Assembly: GCA_039704465.1 (NCBI GenBank)
Contig: JASFAU010000014.1
Span: 62,001-126,000 of the forward strand
Source: Plasmodiophora brassicae
Lineage: Eukaryota > Endomyxa > Phytomyxea > Plasmodiophorida > Plasmodiophoridae
DNA length: 64,000 nt
Direction: 5' to 3'
The first letter of the stretch is position 1; every line of letters begins with the position of its first letter. The translations under genes were made by a program, and so were the position numbers. Positions 42,700 through 52,844 of this stretch are shown here, one piece after another. Under the pieces are notes generated by a model. It did no database searches and was not told the DNA's origin. It worked only from the letters and a program-made list of their open reading frames with translations.

Positions 42700-42894
42700 G
42701 TTTATTGGTGGAAATAAACAGGCTCGTTGTCGCCCGACGCAACGGATGCGCTTCGACGGGTCATTGCGTGGCGAGCAGGCGACAGTGCGCGTGGTGCCGG
42801 AGACGCTCGCCCGGCGACTGGCATCGCCAGTTGGCCCGGCGCGATTCCCCAGTCGCGTCGGGTGACGCAAAGCGTGTTTATTTCACCAATAAAT
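42700..42894. mobile_element. Short TIR element (MITE-like), about 195 bp
   Basis: Left end 42700-42747 (GTTTATTGGTGGAAATAAAC and on) and right end about 42848-42894 are imperfect inverted repeats of about 47 bp; the right end reads GTTTATTTCACCAATAAA. The interior is GC-rich and itself partly self-complementary. There is no coding capacity of its own. I see no clear target-site duplication. Confidence 0.6.
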
Positions 42895-44134
42895 CCGGTA
42901 CCAAAGTAGAATACAACATGCCAGATTTGGCAATGCTCCCTCAGGAACGCCCGTATGTGTCCCCATGGGCGTCTCGTCCTTTTCGCGCTGCACAACACCA
43001 AACTGGTTCCATTAGATCTGGATGTATGTTCACGTTCCTGGATCGCGCAAGCATTTCCATGAGCGCCTCTTCTGTGGCAGTCTCGCATCGAGGCATGAAT
43101 GAAACTCATGGAAGCGCTATGCACGTCAACACGGGGGCAATCGGCAAACATTGTCGCAAACTATCAGCTGTTGTCCGGGGCGTCCCGGCTGAGGTATTAT
43201 ATTACTTTATGTATGGTGCCATTAGTGGGTGATGACTACAGTTGGTGCTCAAGTTGCGACCCCAGTTCCGAATATCCCTACGGCAGTGGGAACCCTCTCT
43301 TGTTGGGATAGGGTCGATATTCACCCATGGATCTAGCGTCCAATAGCATGGTTGTGGATTTTGGTGACGATACGTCCAAGCCAGTCACGTTAATTATCAA
43401 ACGGCGTACGAGGCTGGATCCTCCATCATCTTATCACGAAGGACTGGCAGGCGGCCATGGAAGACCCGTACTGGACACTGGACAGTCAACTACGTGAACG
43501 TTTTCGATTCGTTCGCTGAGGCGGCACGTATTCTGCTCGACAATCATGACGCAATGGCTCACGCGATTGGCCGCTTCGATGGATTCGGTCATATTAGGCT
43601 CGGTTGCCGTCTACTTCCAGGATGATGGGACAGGCACCCGTATCCAATGCCCGCTCCTATACGTCGGTACGTTGCCGTCGACAAGGACCGGCGTGCTGTC
43701 CATCGCGTCCAGTATGCATCTTTTCAAGGGCAAACGCATGGCCATATGGTTTAGTTTGACCTACTAACTTGATTAAACAATTTACGTCAATCAGGTCTGC
43801 CGTCGTCCAGAGACGTTCCACGGGCACTTGCAACGAATGCATCGCCGGGGACCCTCGTCGTCTTATCTGTCCGTGCCCTACATATGTACATACGCTGCGA
43901 GGTGCCGCAGCCCGGACTCTTTACAGCTCCACATGCAGAGAGTGCATCGTCGCCTAAATCGTCACGCGTAGCACCCCAGATGTGACACAAACATGACCTT
44001 CTCACTATGTGTGGGGCGACCTGGCAACCTTGTGTCTCCGAATCCATACATAGGGGAACCGGCTGCGTCTATGATGCGATGGCGACAGTGACACGTTCGT
44101 GCTGCAGTCACAGTTCGCCTTGTCGTCCACCGGC
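42895..44134. other. Gene-poor stretch, lower GC than neighbours
   Basis: About 1.2 kb with no supported gene on either strand. The 3' end (about 44080-44134) may hold an upstream coding segment of the methyltransferase gene (DSDTFVLQSQF frame). The bulk is less GC-rich than neighbouring genes, compatible with transposon-derived DNA. Confidence 0.4.
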
Positions 44135-44759
44135 ATGGCGGAAGGGTCCGATGCTGGTAGAGCAGAGTTCGCGGCGCGTTTCCAGGAAAAGGCCGACTTC
44201 AACCAATACTGGTGGCCGGTACCCTGGTGGACACTGCACTACAGGAGGCTCATTCTTCCCAAACAGGTACTCGCCTGCAACGATCAAGACTGTTGTCGAC
44301 GTGCTGCAGACGTCCAACATCGACAGGTGCGCGTTCCTGTCGACTCCTTCCATCTTCTACTCGTTGACGGACAAGAACCTCGCCAACGGGTCCGTCCTGT
44401 TCGACCTTGACGATGCGTTCCGGAATGACAGTCGCTGGGTGCGCTACGACTACAAGGACCCTCTGGCCTTACCGAACACTGCCGTCGGCGCTTTCGACGC
44501 GGTCGTCATCGACCCGCCGTTCATCACCAAAGGCGTCTGGGAGCGCTACGCGAGCACCGCCAAGCGCCTGCTCCGGGACGGCGCCGCGACCCGAATCCTG
44601 TTGACGACGACGGCCGAGAACGGGGACCTGGTCGGCAACCTGCTCGGCGTGCACCGTGTCCCATTTCAGCCCTGCATCCCGCATCTCGTCTACCAGTACG
44701 ACATGTACGCGAACTGGGACCACCACCTGCTGAACCAGCCCAACGACGAGTTGCTATAA
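44135..44759 (+). CDS. eEF1A lysine methyltransferase 1-like (N6AMT2 family)
   Basis: S-adenosylmethionine-dependent methyltransferase of the N6-adenine-type fold that in other eukaryotes modifies a lysine of translation elongation factor 1A. Two exons, to 44211 and 44267-44759. The junction rebuilds QEKADFNQYWYSPATIK, matching the family's S-Q-F-W-Y-S-x-E-T. Then come CAFLSTPSIFYSL, VRYDYKDPLALP and the catalytic loop FDAVVIDPPFITKGVW (motif D-P-P-F/Y). I used the ATG at 44135; in-frame coding-like sequence DSDTFVLQSQFALSS lies upstream, so a further 5' exon with the true start is likely. About 180 residues as drawn, against about 210-230 in the family. Confidence 0.8.
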
Positions 44760-44922
44760 ACAGAACGGCCCGCGTTCCCGCGGAATTGCACACAAACCAG
44801 GCTGGTCGGAGCGGCGTTAAGAACTGAATCGAAGGCTGATTTTATAAGCAGCAAAGCTGGCCCAGATGGCCGGCGACAGGCATGGCAGAGAAATTCGACC
44901 GCAGGGTAGGCAGCGGGACCGA

Positions 44923-46541
44923 CTACGCCGTCATGTACGTGCTCGAATCAATCTTGTCGGGGAGCTCCGTGATCTCGACCTCGAACCTGGACTGGACCTG
45001 CTCCAGGACGGCCGAATCCTCTTCGCTGCTGACGAACGAAATCCCGAGACCCTTCGTGCCGAATCGCCCGGCACGACCGACTCGGTGCAGGTACGTGTCG
45101 CTGTCCTTCGGCATGTCGTAGTTGATGACAATGTTGACGCGTTCAATGTCGACACCGCGGCCGAAGATGTCGGTGGAGACCAGGATACGGGACTTGTACT
45201 CCTTGAACTTGTTGTACTTCTCGATACGCTCCTCCTGCTTCATGCGGGAGTGGATGCACATGGACGGGAACGCGCAGTCGTTCAGCAACTTGTTCAGCTC
45301 GGACGCGCGGTGCACAGAGTTCACAAAGATGACGACCTGGGCGAGACAGGGACGGAGTGTTTCAGGCACAACGGCTTATCCGGGCGAGACGCGGGACCCG
45401 CACCTGGTTGAACTCGAGATCATCAAGCAATTGGTTTAACCTTCTGTTCTTCTGCGACTCGCTCAGCTTCACGTAGTGCTGCTGCAGGCCGTGCAGCGTC
45501 AGCTTGGACTCGTCGTCGACGAAGATCTCCAACGGGTGCTGCGCAAACCGACGGCACACGGCTCGCATCTCCTTCGATATCGTCGCCGAGAAGAGCATCA
45601 CCTGTGGACTTGTCAGGACTACTGTTCTGTAAAACACACACACCAAACAGCCGTTGACTGACCTGCTTCTCGTGCGGCGTGTGCTTGAAGATCGCTTGGA
45701 CATCCTTGCGCATATCAAGCGACTCGAGCAACGAGTCGCACTCATCCATGACGAAGCGTTTCAGCTTGTCGAGTTTGAGTGCGCCCTCGTTGGCGAGGGC
45801 CAGCGTGCGCCCGGGCGTGCCAACGACAATGTGCGGCGTGTCCTCCTTCAGCATGCGGCGGTGCTCGCGGATACTGATCCCGCCAAACAGGACGGCGACC
45901 TTGACGTCCGGGAAGTACTTACTGAACCGTTCGAACTCCTGGCAGATCTGGTACGCGAGCTCGCGCGTATGGCACAGCACCAACGTGTCGACGACGCCCG
46001 GCTCCGGTTCCAGCTGCTGCAGGACGGCAAGCACAAACACGGCCGTCTTCCCCATACCAGACTTTGCCTGGCAGACAATGTCCATGCCCAGGATCGCCTG
46101 CGGGATACATTCGTGCTGCACTGTGGAAACACACGGGGGCCATCAATGCGTCGGCAGCGAGGCGACGTCAGCAGCAAATGGGTACCTTCGGACGGGTGCT
46201 CAAACCCGCAGTCTCGAACGGCGCGCAGCAACTCGGGCTTGAGAAGGAAGTCGCGGAAACCAGACGCGTGAATGCCGGAATATGATCCCCTAGTGGTACG
46301 ATGAATGGCGCGTGTTGGTCGGATGTTGTGGCACGGGCAGAACGCCGGTCGAAAACAAAAGGAATGGTACGCACGCGACCGCCCGGACGACGAACCGTCG
46401 CGGGCGGCCGGTGGTGGTCCTCGTCGACGACTCGTCTTACTTTTTAAGTTCCTTGACACCGGCCGCGCCCTGCACCGGCTCGGCAACGTCCTCCTCCTCG
46501 TACTCGACGAGGTCCTCGTCGTTCAGCGCCTTGTCCGCCAT
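44923..46541 (-). CDS. SUB2: UAP56/SUB2 mRNA export and splicing helicase (DECD-box)
   Basis: RNA helicase of the TREX complex, coupling splicing to nuclear export. Five exons: 46541-46441, 46289-46186, 46120-45663, 45601-45404 and 45336-44923, 424 residues. The start [20 protein letters not shown] is the usual acidic N-terminus. Helicase motifs in order: [14 protein letters not shown] (Q-motif helix), [16 protein letters not shown] (motif I), [22 protein letters not shown] (DECD, the hallmark of UAP56 as opposed to DEAD), [31 protein letters not shown] and [17 protein letters not shown]. The C-terminus ends [12 protein letters not shown], slightly shorter than usual. All introns are GT..AG. 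Confidence 0.95.
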
Positions 46542-47157
46542 GACTGCTCGTTCCGTCTTCCGTCCCACACGCCGACGACCGCCGAATTCGCGTATGGCCA
46601 CATGTCCGCGACCGTCGCCACGGACTTCGGTCCCAGCGTCCCGTCAGAGGCCGCGCCGCCCGGCCACGCCGCCTCACGCGCCGCCGCCCCGGACGGTGCT
46701 GCGGGCAGCTGCGCACTGTAAGTGGACGACTACCTGTCGACCACGCACGCCCAGACGGAGAGAGCTGCATCCGCCCAGTCGCGCATGACGCGTGTCTGCC
46801 AGCCGCGCTGGACGGTGAGCTGGGCAGTCGCGCACGACAGCGAACTGCACTGCGTCCCGTCAGTCACGGGATCATTCGTCAGGACTACTGCGGGCGCCGC
46901 GATGCGACTCGTCCGCAGGCTGTCAACGCAGACGGCGTCCGTCGCTGACGCACGGGCAGTCGAGGCAACGACATGGCCAGGGGCACCGCCGTCCGACTGC
47001 GCCGACGCGATCCCGACCTGTCACAGTTTGTACCTACCATTGTGTTTACATGGGGGACGCTCGTCGGGACGTGCGTCTGCGTTCGCGCAAGGCACGCGCC
47101 GGTGCCCCTGCCCGTCATGGATACCGCGGGATCGCAACGTACCCGCTACCGGCGCCC
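46542..47157. promoter_or_regulatory. Divergent intergenic region, SUB2 / BTB gene
   Basis: About 615 bp between divergent ATGs. Open frames exist on both strands but none has a recognisable domain; the GC-rich composition makes chance ORFs frequent. Confidence 0.4.
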
Positions 47158-48562
47158 ATGTCGTCGCCGCCGGATCACTCGCAGGCGACCTGGCGCAGCG
47201 GCGTCTTCGCCGACTGGAACATTGTCGTCGGCGGGCGGGCGTTCGCCGTGCACCGGTTCGCGCTGAGCGTCGGGCCGCGATCCTCCGAGGTCCTCTACCG
47301 CCTGTTCCTGCACGACTCGTTCGGCGACCACCATGACCGGACGACCAGCATCGACCTGGAACACACGTGCAGCAGGAGCGTCCCGCTGCCCGTGCTCCAG
47401 GTCCGTCCCGACGCCGTCTCCAACGTGATCGGCGCCATTGCTGACCCTGGCACAGGAGCGCTTCGCCAACGCGTTCGACTGCGTCCTTGCCTACATGTAC
47501 GACGGCGACCTGTCGTTCAGCGTCGACCTCTGCGTCCCCGTCTGGCGCCTGGCCGACTACCTGTGCTTGCCGCACCTCGTCGACCACGTCGCCGAATACG
47601 TCCAGCGGAACGCCACCGTCGACAACGTCGCCTCGTTGCTGGCCGACGCCACCGCCTTCGCCGTCGACGACGTCGTGGAGATCTGCGCCGGGCGCATCGC
47701 GAAACGCTTCGTCGCCGTCGGCGTCGACGTCTGGTCCAGACTGCCGCCTGAGTTCGTCGGGCGCGTCCTGCGATCGCCGCGCCTCGCCGGGCCGCACAAC
47801 CTGGCCAGTCAGCGCCTGGCCGCGTACTTCCAGAGGAACACGCACGCCAGGCGCGAGGTGTACTACGTGCGTCAGCTGGTGCGCGCGTTGCTGGAAAACC
47901 CGCGCCAGGAGATCGTGCCCAGGGACGGCCTGTACTTCCTGTCGTTGCTGAAGACGGCGGTGAACACGACGGACCCGCTGATCGTGATCGTCGCCAGCCA
48001 CTTCAACCACCTGCGCGCGGGCATCTTGAGCCTGGCGCCGCGGGCGCTGACAATGGTCGTCCTGAGCCCGGCGCTGAACGCGAACGCGTTCCTGCTGAAC
48101 CGGTCGCTGCTGTCGTACTGCCAGGCGGTGTTCAACCAGATGGCCAGCGCCGACCTCGCCATGCTGCTGTCCGTCGCCAACGCGTCCACGCGGCAGCAGG
48201 TGACGACGCTGGCGTTGTGCGTCATGTTCTTCTCCAACGTCGAGTACGGCGCCGACGGGGCGCAAGCCGTCGTCGACGTCTGCGTCGAATCGCTGAGCGC
48301 GGTGGATGATCGCCCGGTGAGGGCCGTCGGCGAGGACGGACGCCAGTTCCATGGACGAGGCGCCGGCCTATGGGTCCAGGTCGACGGGTCGAAAGCGACG
48401 GGGCTGGCGCTGGAGGCCCCAACACAGGCCACAACGGAGCACGATGCCCTGCTCTGGGTCATTGACGCCCGTCGACACGGCGGCCTCGAGGCGCAGCACG
48501 TTGGCGTTAAATTCGAGGGCAATGACGATGATAACGATGATGTTGCCGTAATCACTGTCTAA
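47158..48562 (+). CDS. BTB/POZ-domain protein
   Basis: Two exons, 47158-47400 and 47456-48562, 449 residues. After a short N-terminus the BTB fold is clear: SGVFADWNIVVGGRAFAVHR (D-x-x-h-x-V-x-G-x-x-F-x-V-H-R) and, across the intron, FDCVLAYMYDGDLSFSVD and VWRLADYLCLPHLVDHVAEY. A BACK-like helical region follows (VASLLADATAFAVDDVVEIC). BTB proteins of this layout commonly serve as Cullin-3 adaptors for ubiquitination; that role is inference. No Kelch repeats or other substrate-binding domain is seen. The C-terminus is acidic and Asp/Asn-rich (NDDDNDDVAV). The start was chosen at the only in-frame ATG close to the domain. Confidence 0.8.
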
Positions 48563-49329
48563 ACGCAGAGCGTTTGCCGAAGAATGGGACGGCGCGTAAT
48601 GATCTCCGTTACATTATTGGAAGGTAGAGGCGGTCGTCAGGTGGTCCACCGGTTGGACCATCGACCGTCGACCTTGGTGGTATCCCGTGGGTCAGCATTC
48701 GCCTGCGTATTATCGCTGCTATCGCTACTGAAGCGCGTGTTCTGCGCCCGCGACCAGGATTCGTACAGCACCTTGACGACATCAGCCAGCTGAGCAACCA
48801 CTGTCAGACCGGTATAGGCACGATACGCCACGGTAACCGGAGCGCTGACCTTCATTCGTCGTTCGGTGAACGACGTGGTCACCGCGGCGGGCACAGACGG
48901 GCGGCGCCCGCGCTGAACAGTCTCCCAAGAACAATCCGATGTGCCGTCGGCGTCGGCGCCGATCCACTGGCGGTGCACGGCTTCCCAGTGCGCCACACCT
49001 GACGTCGGCCGATGCGCCCCATTGGACATCAGCACGACAGCAACATACAGCCCGCGCTCCGCTGCCAAGTGCCGCGGACGGTCTTCCGAACGGCGCCCCG
49101 TCCAGACCAGCGCCGTGGACGGACATCCCAAAAATAGTCAGCACAAGTCGGCTCGCAAACAGTCGGCGCCGCTTGCGATTCGAAGATTGGTCGCGGCACC
49201 CGATCAGCAAAGGTGGTCCAGCAATGCCCCACGCCGGCTGCATGTCGTACCTTCTGAGTCGCGAACCGTGTATCACAGTGCATACAGGGGAACGGGAGTT
49301 ATGCACTGAAGAGCAATAATTAGCCAAGG
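48563..49329. other. Unassigned stretch at the left edge of the transposon nest
   Basis: An open reverse-strand reading (about 48637-49131) gives a hydrophilic peptide with VSAPVTVAYRAYTGLTVVAQ, but there is no family match and no support from repeats or splice sites. It is not called as a gene. Confidence 0.35.
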
Positions 49330-49626
49330 GGATACGTTTCCTCCATATTGCCCGGCCGGTGCCAGCACCTCTCTTTTTCGAGGATAATGGTCTGTCCACG
49401 AGGGCAGAAAACGCGGGCGTTTGCTGGCGGACAGAGTCTTCACTGACCGCCACTCCAGCTGTGACCAGAGCGAGTGCTTCTCCTCCGATCAGCCGCGGCT
49501 CTTGTCAGAACGCAGGGCCCAACCAGCTCTTGCCCCGACGCCAGCTGGAGAGCTCTCGTGGACAGACTATTATCGTCCTCGATAAGGAGAGGTGCTGGCA
49601 CCGGACAATATGGAGGAAACGTATCC
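49330..49626. mobile_element. 297-bp element with about 78-bp terminal inverted repeats
   Basis: The left end starts GGATACGTTTCCTCCATATT and the right end finishes with its reverse complement AATATGGAGGAAACGTATCC (ending 49626). The match continues inward with few differences to a GTCTGTCCACGAG / CTCGTGGACAGAC pair at about 49390-49401 and 49556-49568. The middle 140 bp is unrelated. It has no coding capacity: a MITE or foldback element. Confidence 0.75.
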
Positions 49627-50150
49627 AGCTTTTTTCACCTTGGATTGCTAAGTATTAAACGGAACAACGTATTCAGCACAAGTGATTAACGCCTGAACGG
49701 GCGCGGGGCGCGTTCAGGCGTTACAGTACAGATAAACCACACGCAGACCCCAGACTCCAGCCGCCCAAAGAGGCGCTGCGATCAACGCAATGGAGATGGA
49801 CACGAGACGCCGTCGGCTGCTGGTGATGGGCCTCAAGTCATCCGTGCAACGTGGCGATTATCTGATGCGCGAGGCAAGGATGACCGCATGACAGCCCTCC
49901 AAAACCCGGTCGACTGCTATGTTGGTGCAGTACGTTTTTCGTAATACAGCTACGCCAATGCATGCTAGAAGACAAATCGAACCGACTGTACCGACTGGCA
50001 CGATCTACATCGACCTTACATATCAACGGCTGGAACACCATCTCGAATCTGCTCACAAACGAAATGCCCGGCAAGCCCGGCAGCTGGGCTTCTCGCACTC
50101 CGTCACGGCATCCGAAGCACGGCACAGATGCATTCCCTGCAAGGTTGCGA

Positions 50151-51275
50151 GTTATAATAGGCCGCCGTGTGGACTTAGTTATAACTAGTTATAACTAATT
50201 TGTAACTAGTTATAACTAAAAGTTACAATTCAAGTCATCGCATATGGGGTTTAGAATACTGGGACAGGGGAGAGAGAGTCTAACGTAGTTGCGTTTATTG
50301 GGATCGGGGAAACAGCGGCGGTACCTCATTGTCATTGTTGAATATGTCCATTAACGATCGTTTCATCCCACCGACGTTGTTCAGCTTGTTGACGTGCTCC
50401 TGGGAAACGCTGCTGTCGTTAACAACAGGCAAGGATGGCAGGTCATCCGCAAACAGCTCGTCAGGAACAGGGTCCACGACGCTGACGGATCCAGTTTCCA
50501 TGCGTACGTCGCCACAGAATCGCTTGCCAACGCAGCATCGTCGATTTCGTCCTCGCCATCAGGAGCCTCTTCGCCACCGTCGGGTTACGTTGTGAAGACA
50601 ACGAATATACAGGAATCGGACAGGACACCGAAGCCGACGTCGCCGAACTCGGTGCGTTAGATGCCAAAGCTGACGCTAAGCTCGAAGAGCCCATGTCGAT
50701 AAGGCGGGGCAGTTCCCGAGCAGCGATTATTCGGTTCCGCTGGAACCGAAGATGGAGCCTTCAGCATGCGAGCACGTGTGCTCGGACGAGCGGAATGCCA
50801 TCACACAACGGCTACACTGGACAAGGTTGTAGTTGGACTTGCGTCCGGTTCGCATGAAATTCTCGGCGATGAACGGGTCCTCCTTACGACCGACCGCTTT
50901 CGATTGATGCACCCTGTAATTTGAACATGATCAATACTTGCGAATAAACATGTTCATAAGCCAACGCGTACGAATTGCCGCCAATGGGTAGTGAGTTGGG
51001 GAGGCCATTGTACGAAGTCATGGTCACAGACTGTGCGTCTCAGTCACTCTGTGAAGTCGACGCTCCAAGCCTCCAACCCCAAGCCTCGCAAACACGGACA
51101 CCGGACAGCTGCAGTCTGCAGTTGCCGCCTGCCGGCACCCCTTGGTGCGCATATCGTGGGAGCGCCCCCCCGCTCCCCTACTTAAGGCAGTTATAACTAG
51201 CCCCCCTAAATCCGGCCTCGAGTTATAACAATTATAACTAATGTAACTAGTTACATCAAAAAAAGTTATAACTAG
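50151..51275. mobile_element. AT-rich-ended element with palindromic AGTTATAACT clusters (hAT-like?)
   Basis: Copies of the palindrome AGTTATAACT (and variants) cluster at 50184-50220 and again at 51186-51274, in an otherwise GC-rich region. The two clusters look like one another when one is reverse-complemented (both contain GTAACTAGTTA). Between them lies a degenerate gene with a BED-like finger. Terminal clusters of short sub-repeats plus a BED finger suggest a hAT-type transposon or a derivative; exact ends and target duplication were not established. Confidence 0.5.
50295..50912 (-). pseudogene. BED-finger-like transposase fragment
   Basis: The reverse-strand reading begins MHQSKAVGRKEDPFIAENFM (50912) and contains QCSRCVMAFRSSEHTCSHAE. 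The order 'x-G-R-K-x-D-P-F-x-x-x-F ... C-x-x-C ... H-x-C' resembles the BED zinc finger found at the start of hAT transposases, though the His/Cys spacing is not perfect. Downstream pieces in other frames are acidic (EEAPDGEDEIDDAALASDS) and the last piece starts METGSVSVVDPVPDELFADD and stops at 50295. No DDE catalytic core is present, so it is either a non-autonomous element or a decayed gene. Confidence 0.4.
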
Positions 51276-51291
51276 ATCTCGCAACCTTGTT

Positions 51292-51483
51292 CCCTGGGAG
51301 AAACTTGATAGCCTCCTTTCTTTCCCTGGGAGAAACTTGATAGCCTCCTTTCTTTCCCCGGGAGAAACTTGATAGCCTCCTTTCTTTCCCTGGGAGAAAC
51401 TTGATAGCCTCCTTTCTTTCCCCGGGAGAAACTTGATAGCCTCCTTTCTTTCCCTGGGAGAAACTTGAAAGCCTCCTTGCCCT
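51292..51483. repeat. Tandem repeat, 6 x 32 bp
   Basis: Six copies of a 32-bp unit containing GGGAGAAACTTGATAGCCTC, starting at 51292, 51324, 51356, 51388, 51420 and 51452. Units differ mainly at one base that alternates CCTGGG and CCCGGG; the last unit has GAAAGCC for GATAGCC. Because 32 is not a multiple of three, all frames stay open and repeat every 32 codons, which creates a spurious ORF on the reverse strand. Confidence 0.95.
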
Positions 51484-51656
51484 TGGTGCGCTTGCGCGCG
51501 CAACGTGCAATTTTTTACAGTAACGGAGCGCAATGAACAATGAAACGCAACGGAGCGCAATGCCGCATTGCGCGTGTTTTCTAATTCGCGGGTGTGACCC
51601 CTGCACTGTTGAACTGGACGGCGGGTGCGGTCCACGGAGACGGCGCACATTTTTGA

Positions 51657-52010
51657 TTGCAGCTCAATGGGAAAGGACCACGAAGGCGTCGCCAGGCGAC
51701 CCTGCCTATACACACCGTCAAGCAAAAGCGGTCCATTGTTCCTTCGGCCACAGCTCGGGGCAACATCAAAGCCACTGCTCGTGAGTATCAAATCAAACCC
51801 TGCCAGATTCGTGGCTGGCGGCGTAACCTGATGAGTCCGACCAATCAAACGTCGAGCGAGAGCAGCGATGAATTAGGGAGCATTCAGTTCAAACCATTCA
51901 GAACGCGAATGTCTAGGCGAAGGACCAGGTCTCACGGGAGAACGTTCACGTTACCAGAAGACGTGAAAGACGCCGTTGTGGAACACGTCAAGTACCTTGC
52001 CAGTTTGTGA
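51657..52010 (+). pseudogene. Transposase N-terminal DNA-binding fragment
   Basis: An open reading with ARGNIKATAREYQIKPCQIR followed by GWRRNL: a helix-turn-helix of the kind found in pogo/Tc1-type and related transposases (G-N-x-x-x-T-A-R-E-x-x-I-x-x-x-x-I-R-x-W). It continues into TFTLPEDVKDAVVEHVKYLA, which also fits the region between HTH and catalytic domain, then stops. It runs directly into the left arm of the foldback, whose inner segment has the catalytic motif of the same kind of enzyme. It is therefore read as the 5' part of one decayed transposase. Confidence 0.5.
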
Positions 52011-52751
52011 TCTGAACGTTAACGTCAGAGCTGTTCACCGGTTCGTCACATCGTAAGTTAACCAGTACGGTCAGTTAAACACTTATTACTTATTCATGTG
52101 CGCCGCAGACGGTGTCCTCAGTACGCCGCCTCCATCACGAATGCGCAGGCGTCCGAGCAGAAAATACGACGTTATCTGCATCGGAACGCCATGCTGGTCG
52201 AGAGACGCTATACTCGGGTTGCGCAGAACACTCGTTACGACGAGAATGTTGTGCGTGACTACCTCTCGTAACGACTTCATCAGGGATCTGGAAATCATCG
52301 ATCCACATCTTCTGCGTAACATGGACGAGACCCCATTGCCGTTCTGGCTCGGAAGGGAGCTCTTGACCGACGAGAGGTAGTCACGCACAACATTCTCGTC
52401 GTAACGATTGTTCTGTGCAACCCGAGTGTAGCGTCTCTCGACCAGCTTGGCGTTCCGATGCAGATAACGTCGCATTTTCTGCTCGGACGCCTGCGCATTC
52501 GTGATGGAGGCGGCGTACTGAGGACACCGTCTGCAGTGCACATGAATAAGTAATAAGTGTTTAACTGACCGTACTGGTTAACTTACGATGTGACGAACCG
52601 GTGAACAGCTCTGACGTTAACGTTCAGATCACAAACTGGCAAGGTACTTGACGTGTTCCACAACGGCGTCTTTCACGTCTTCTGGTAACGTAGACGTTCC
52701 CCGTGAGACCTGGCCCTTCGCTTAGACGTTCCCGTTCTGAATGATTTGAAC
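51887..52751. repeat. Foldback: about 380-bp inverted repeat with 102-bp spacer
   Basis: Left arm about 51887-52268, right arm about 52371-52751, spacer 52269-52370. Paired positions sum to 104639 over the inner part of both arms; one or more indels occur near the outer ends. Arms share TTATTCATGTG / CACATGAATAA, AACACTTATTACT, and GACGTGAAAGACGCC with their reverse complements. About 90 percent of bases match by eye. The arms carry part of a transposase gene in opposite orientations. Confidence 0.85.
52096..52380 (+). pseudogene. DDE transposase catalytic fragment within the foldback
   Basis: The spacer encodes DLEIIDPHLLRNMDETPLPF. N-M-D-E-T-P is the first catalytic aspartate motif of pogo/DDE_1-type transposases. 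The left arm, read one frame off, encodes IRRYLHRNAMLVERRYTRVA and RYDENVVRDYLS, the expected upstream part, so a single frameshift at about 52268 separates them. The second and third acidic residues of the triad are not found downstream: the right arm instead repeats the upstream segment in reverse. The gene is dead. Confidence 0.6.
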
Positions 52752-52844
52752 TAGCGCCGTGGACGGCCATCCGGTAGCCCAATCATCAATCCCGCTACGC
52801 ATGGTGAAACATATGTGACAAGTGTGATTATGTAAGTATGGATG

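Noticed and set aside
47021..48352. 443-codon reverse ORF opposite the BTB gene
   Set aside because: Arg/Gln/Val-rich composition typical of an antisense shadow; the sense strand has a real BTB fold.
51186..51275. CRISPR-like array from repeated AGTTATAACT motifs
   Set aside because: Irregular spacing, palindromic 10-mers without unique spacers, in a eukaryotic genome; better explained as transposon termini.
51024..51848. 274-codon reverse ORF containing a repeated KFLPGKERRLSSFSQG-type peptide
   Set aside because: It is created by the 32-bp tandem repeat, which stays open in all frames; flanks show no domain.
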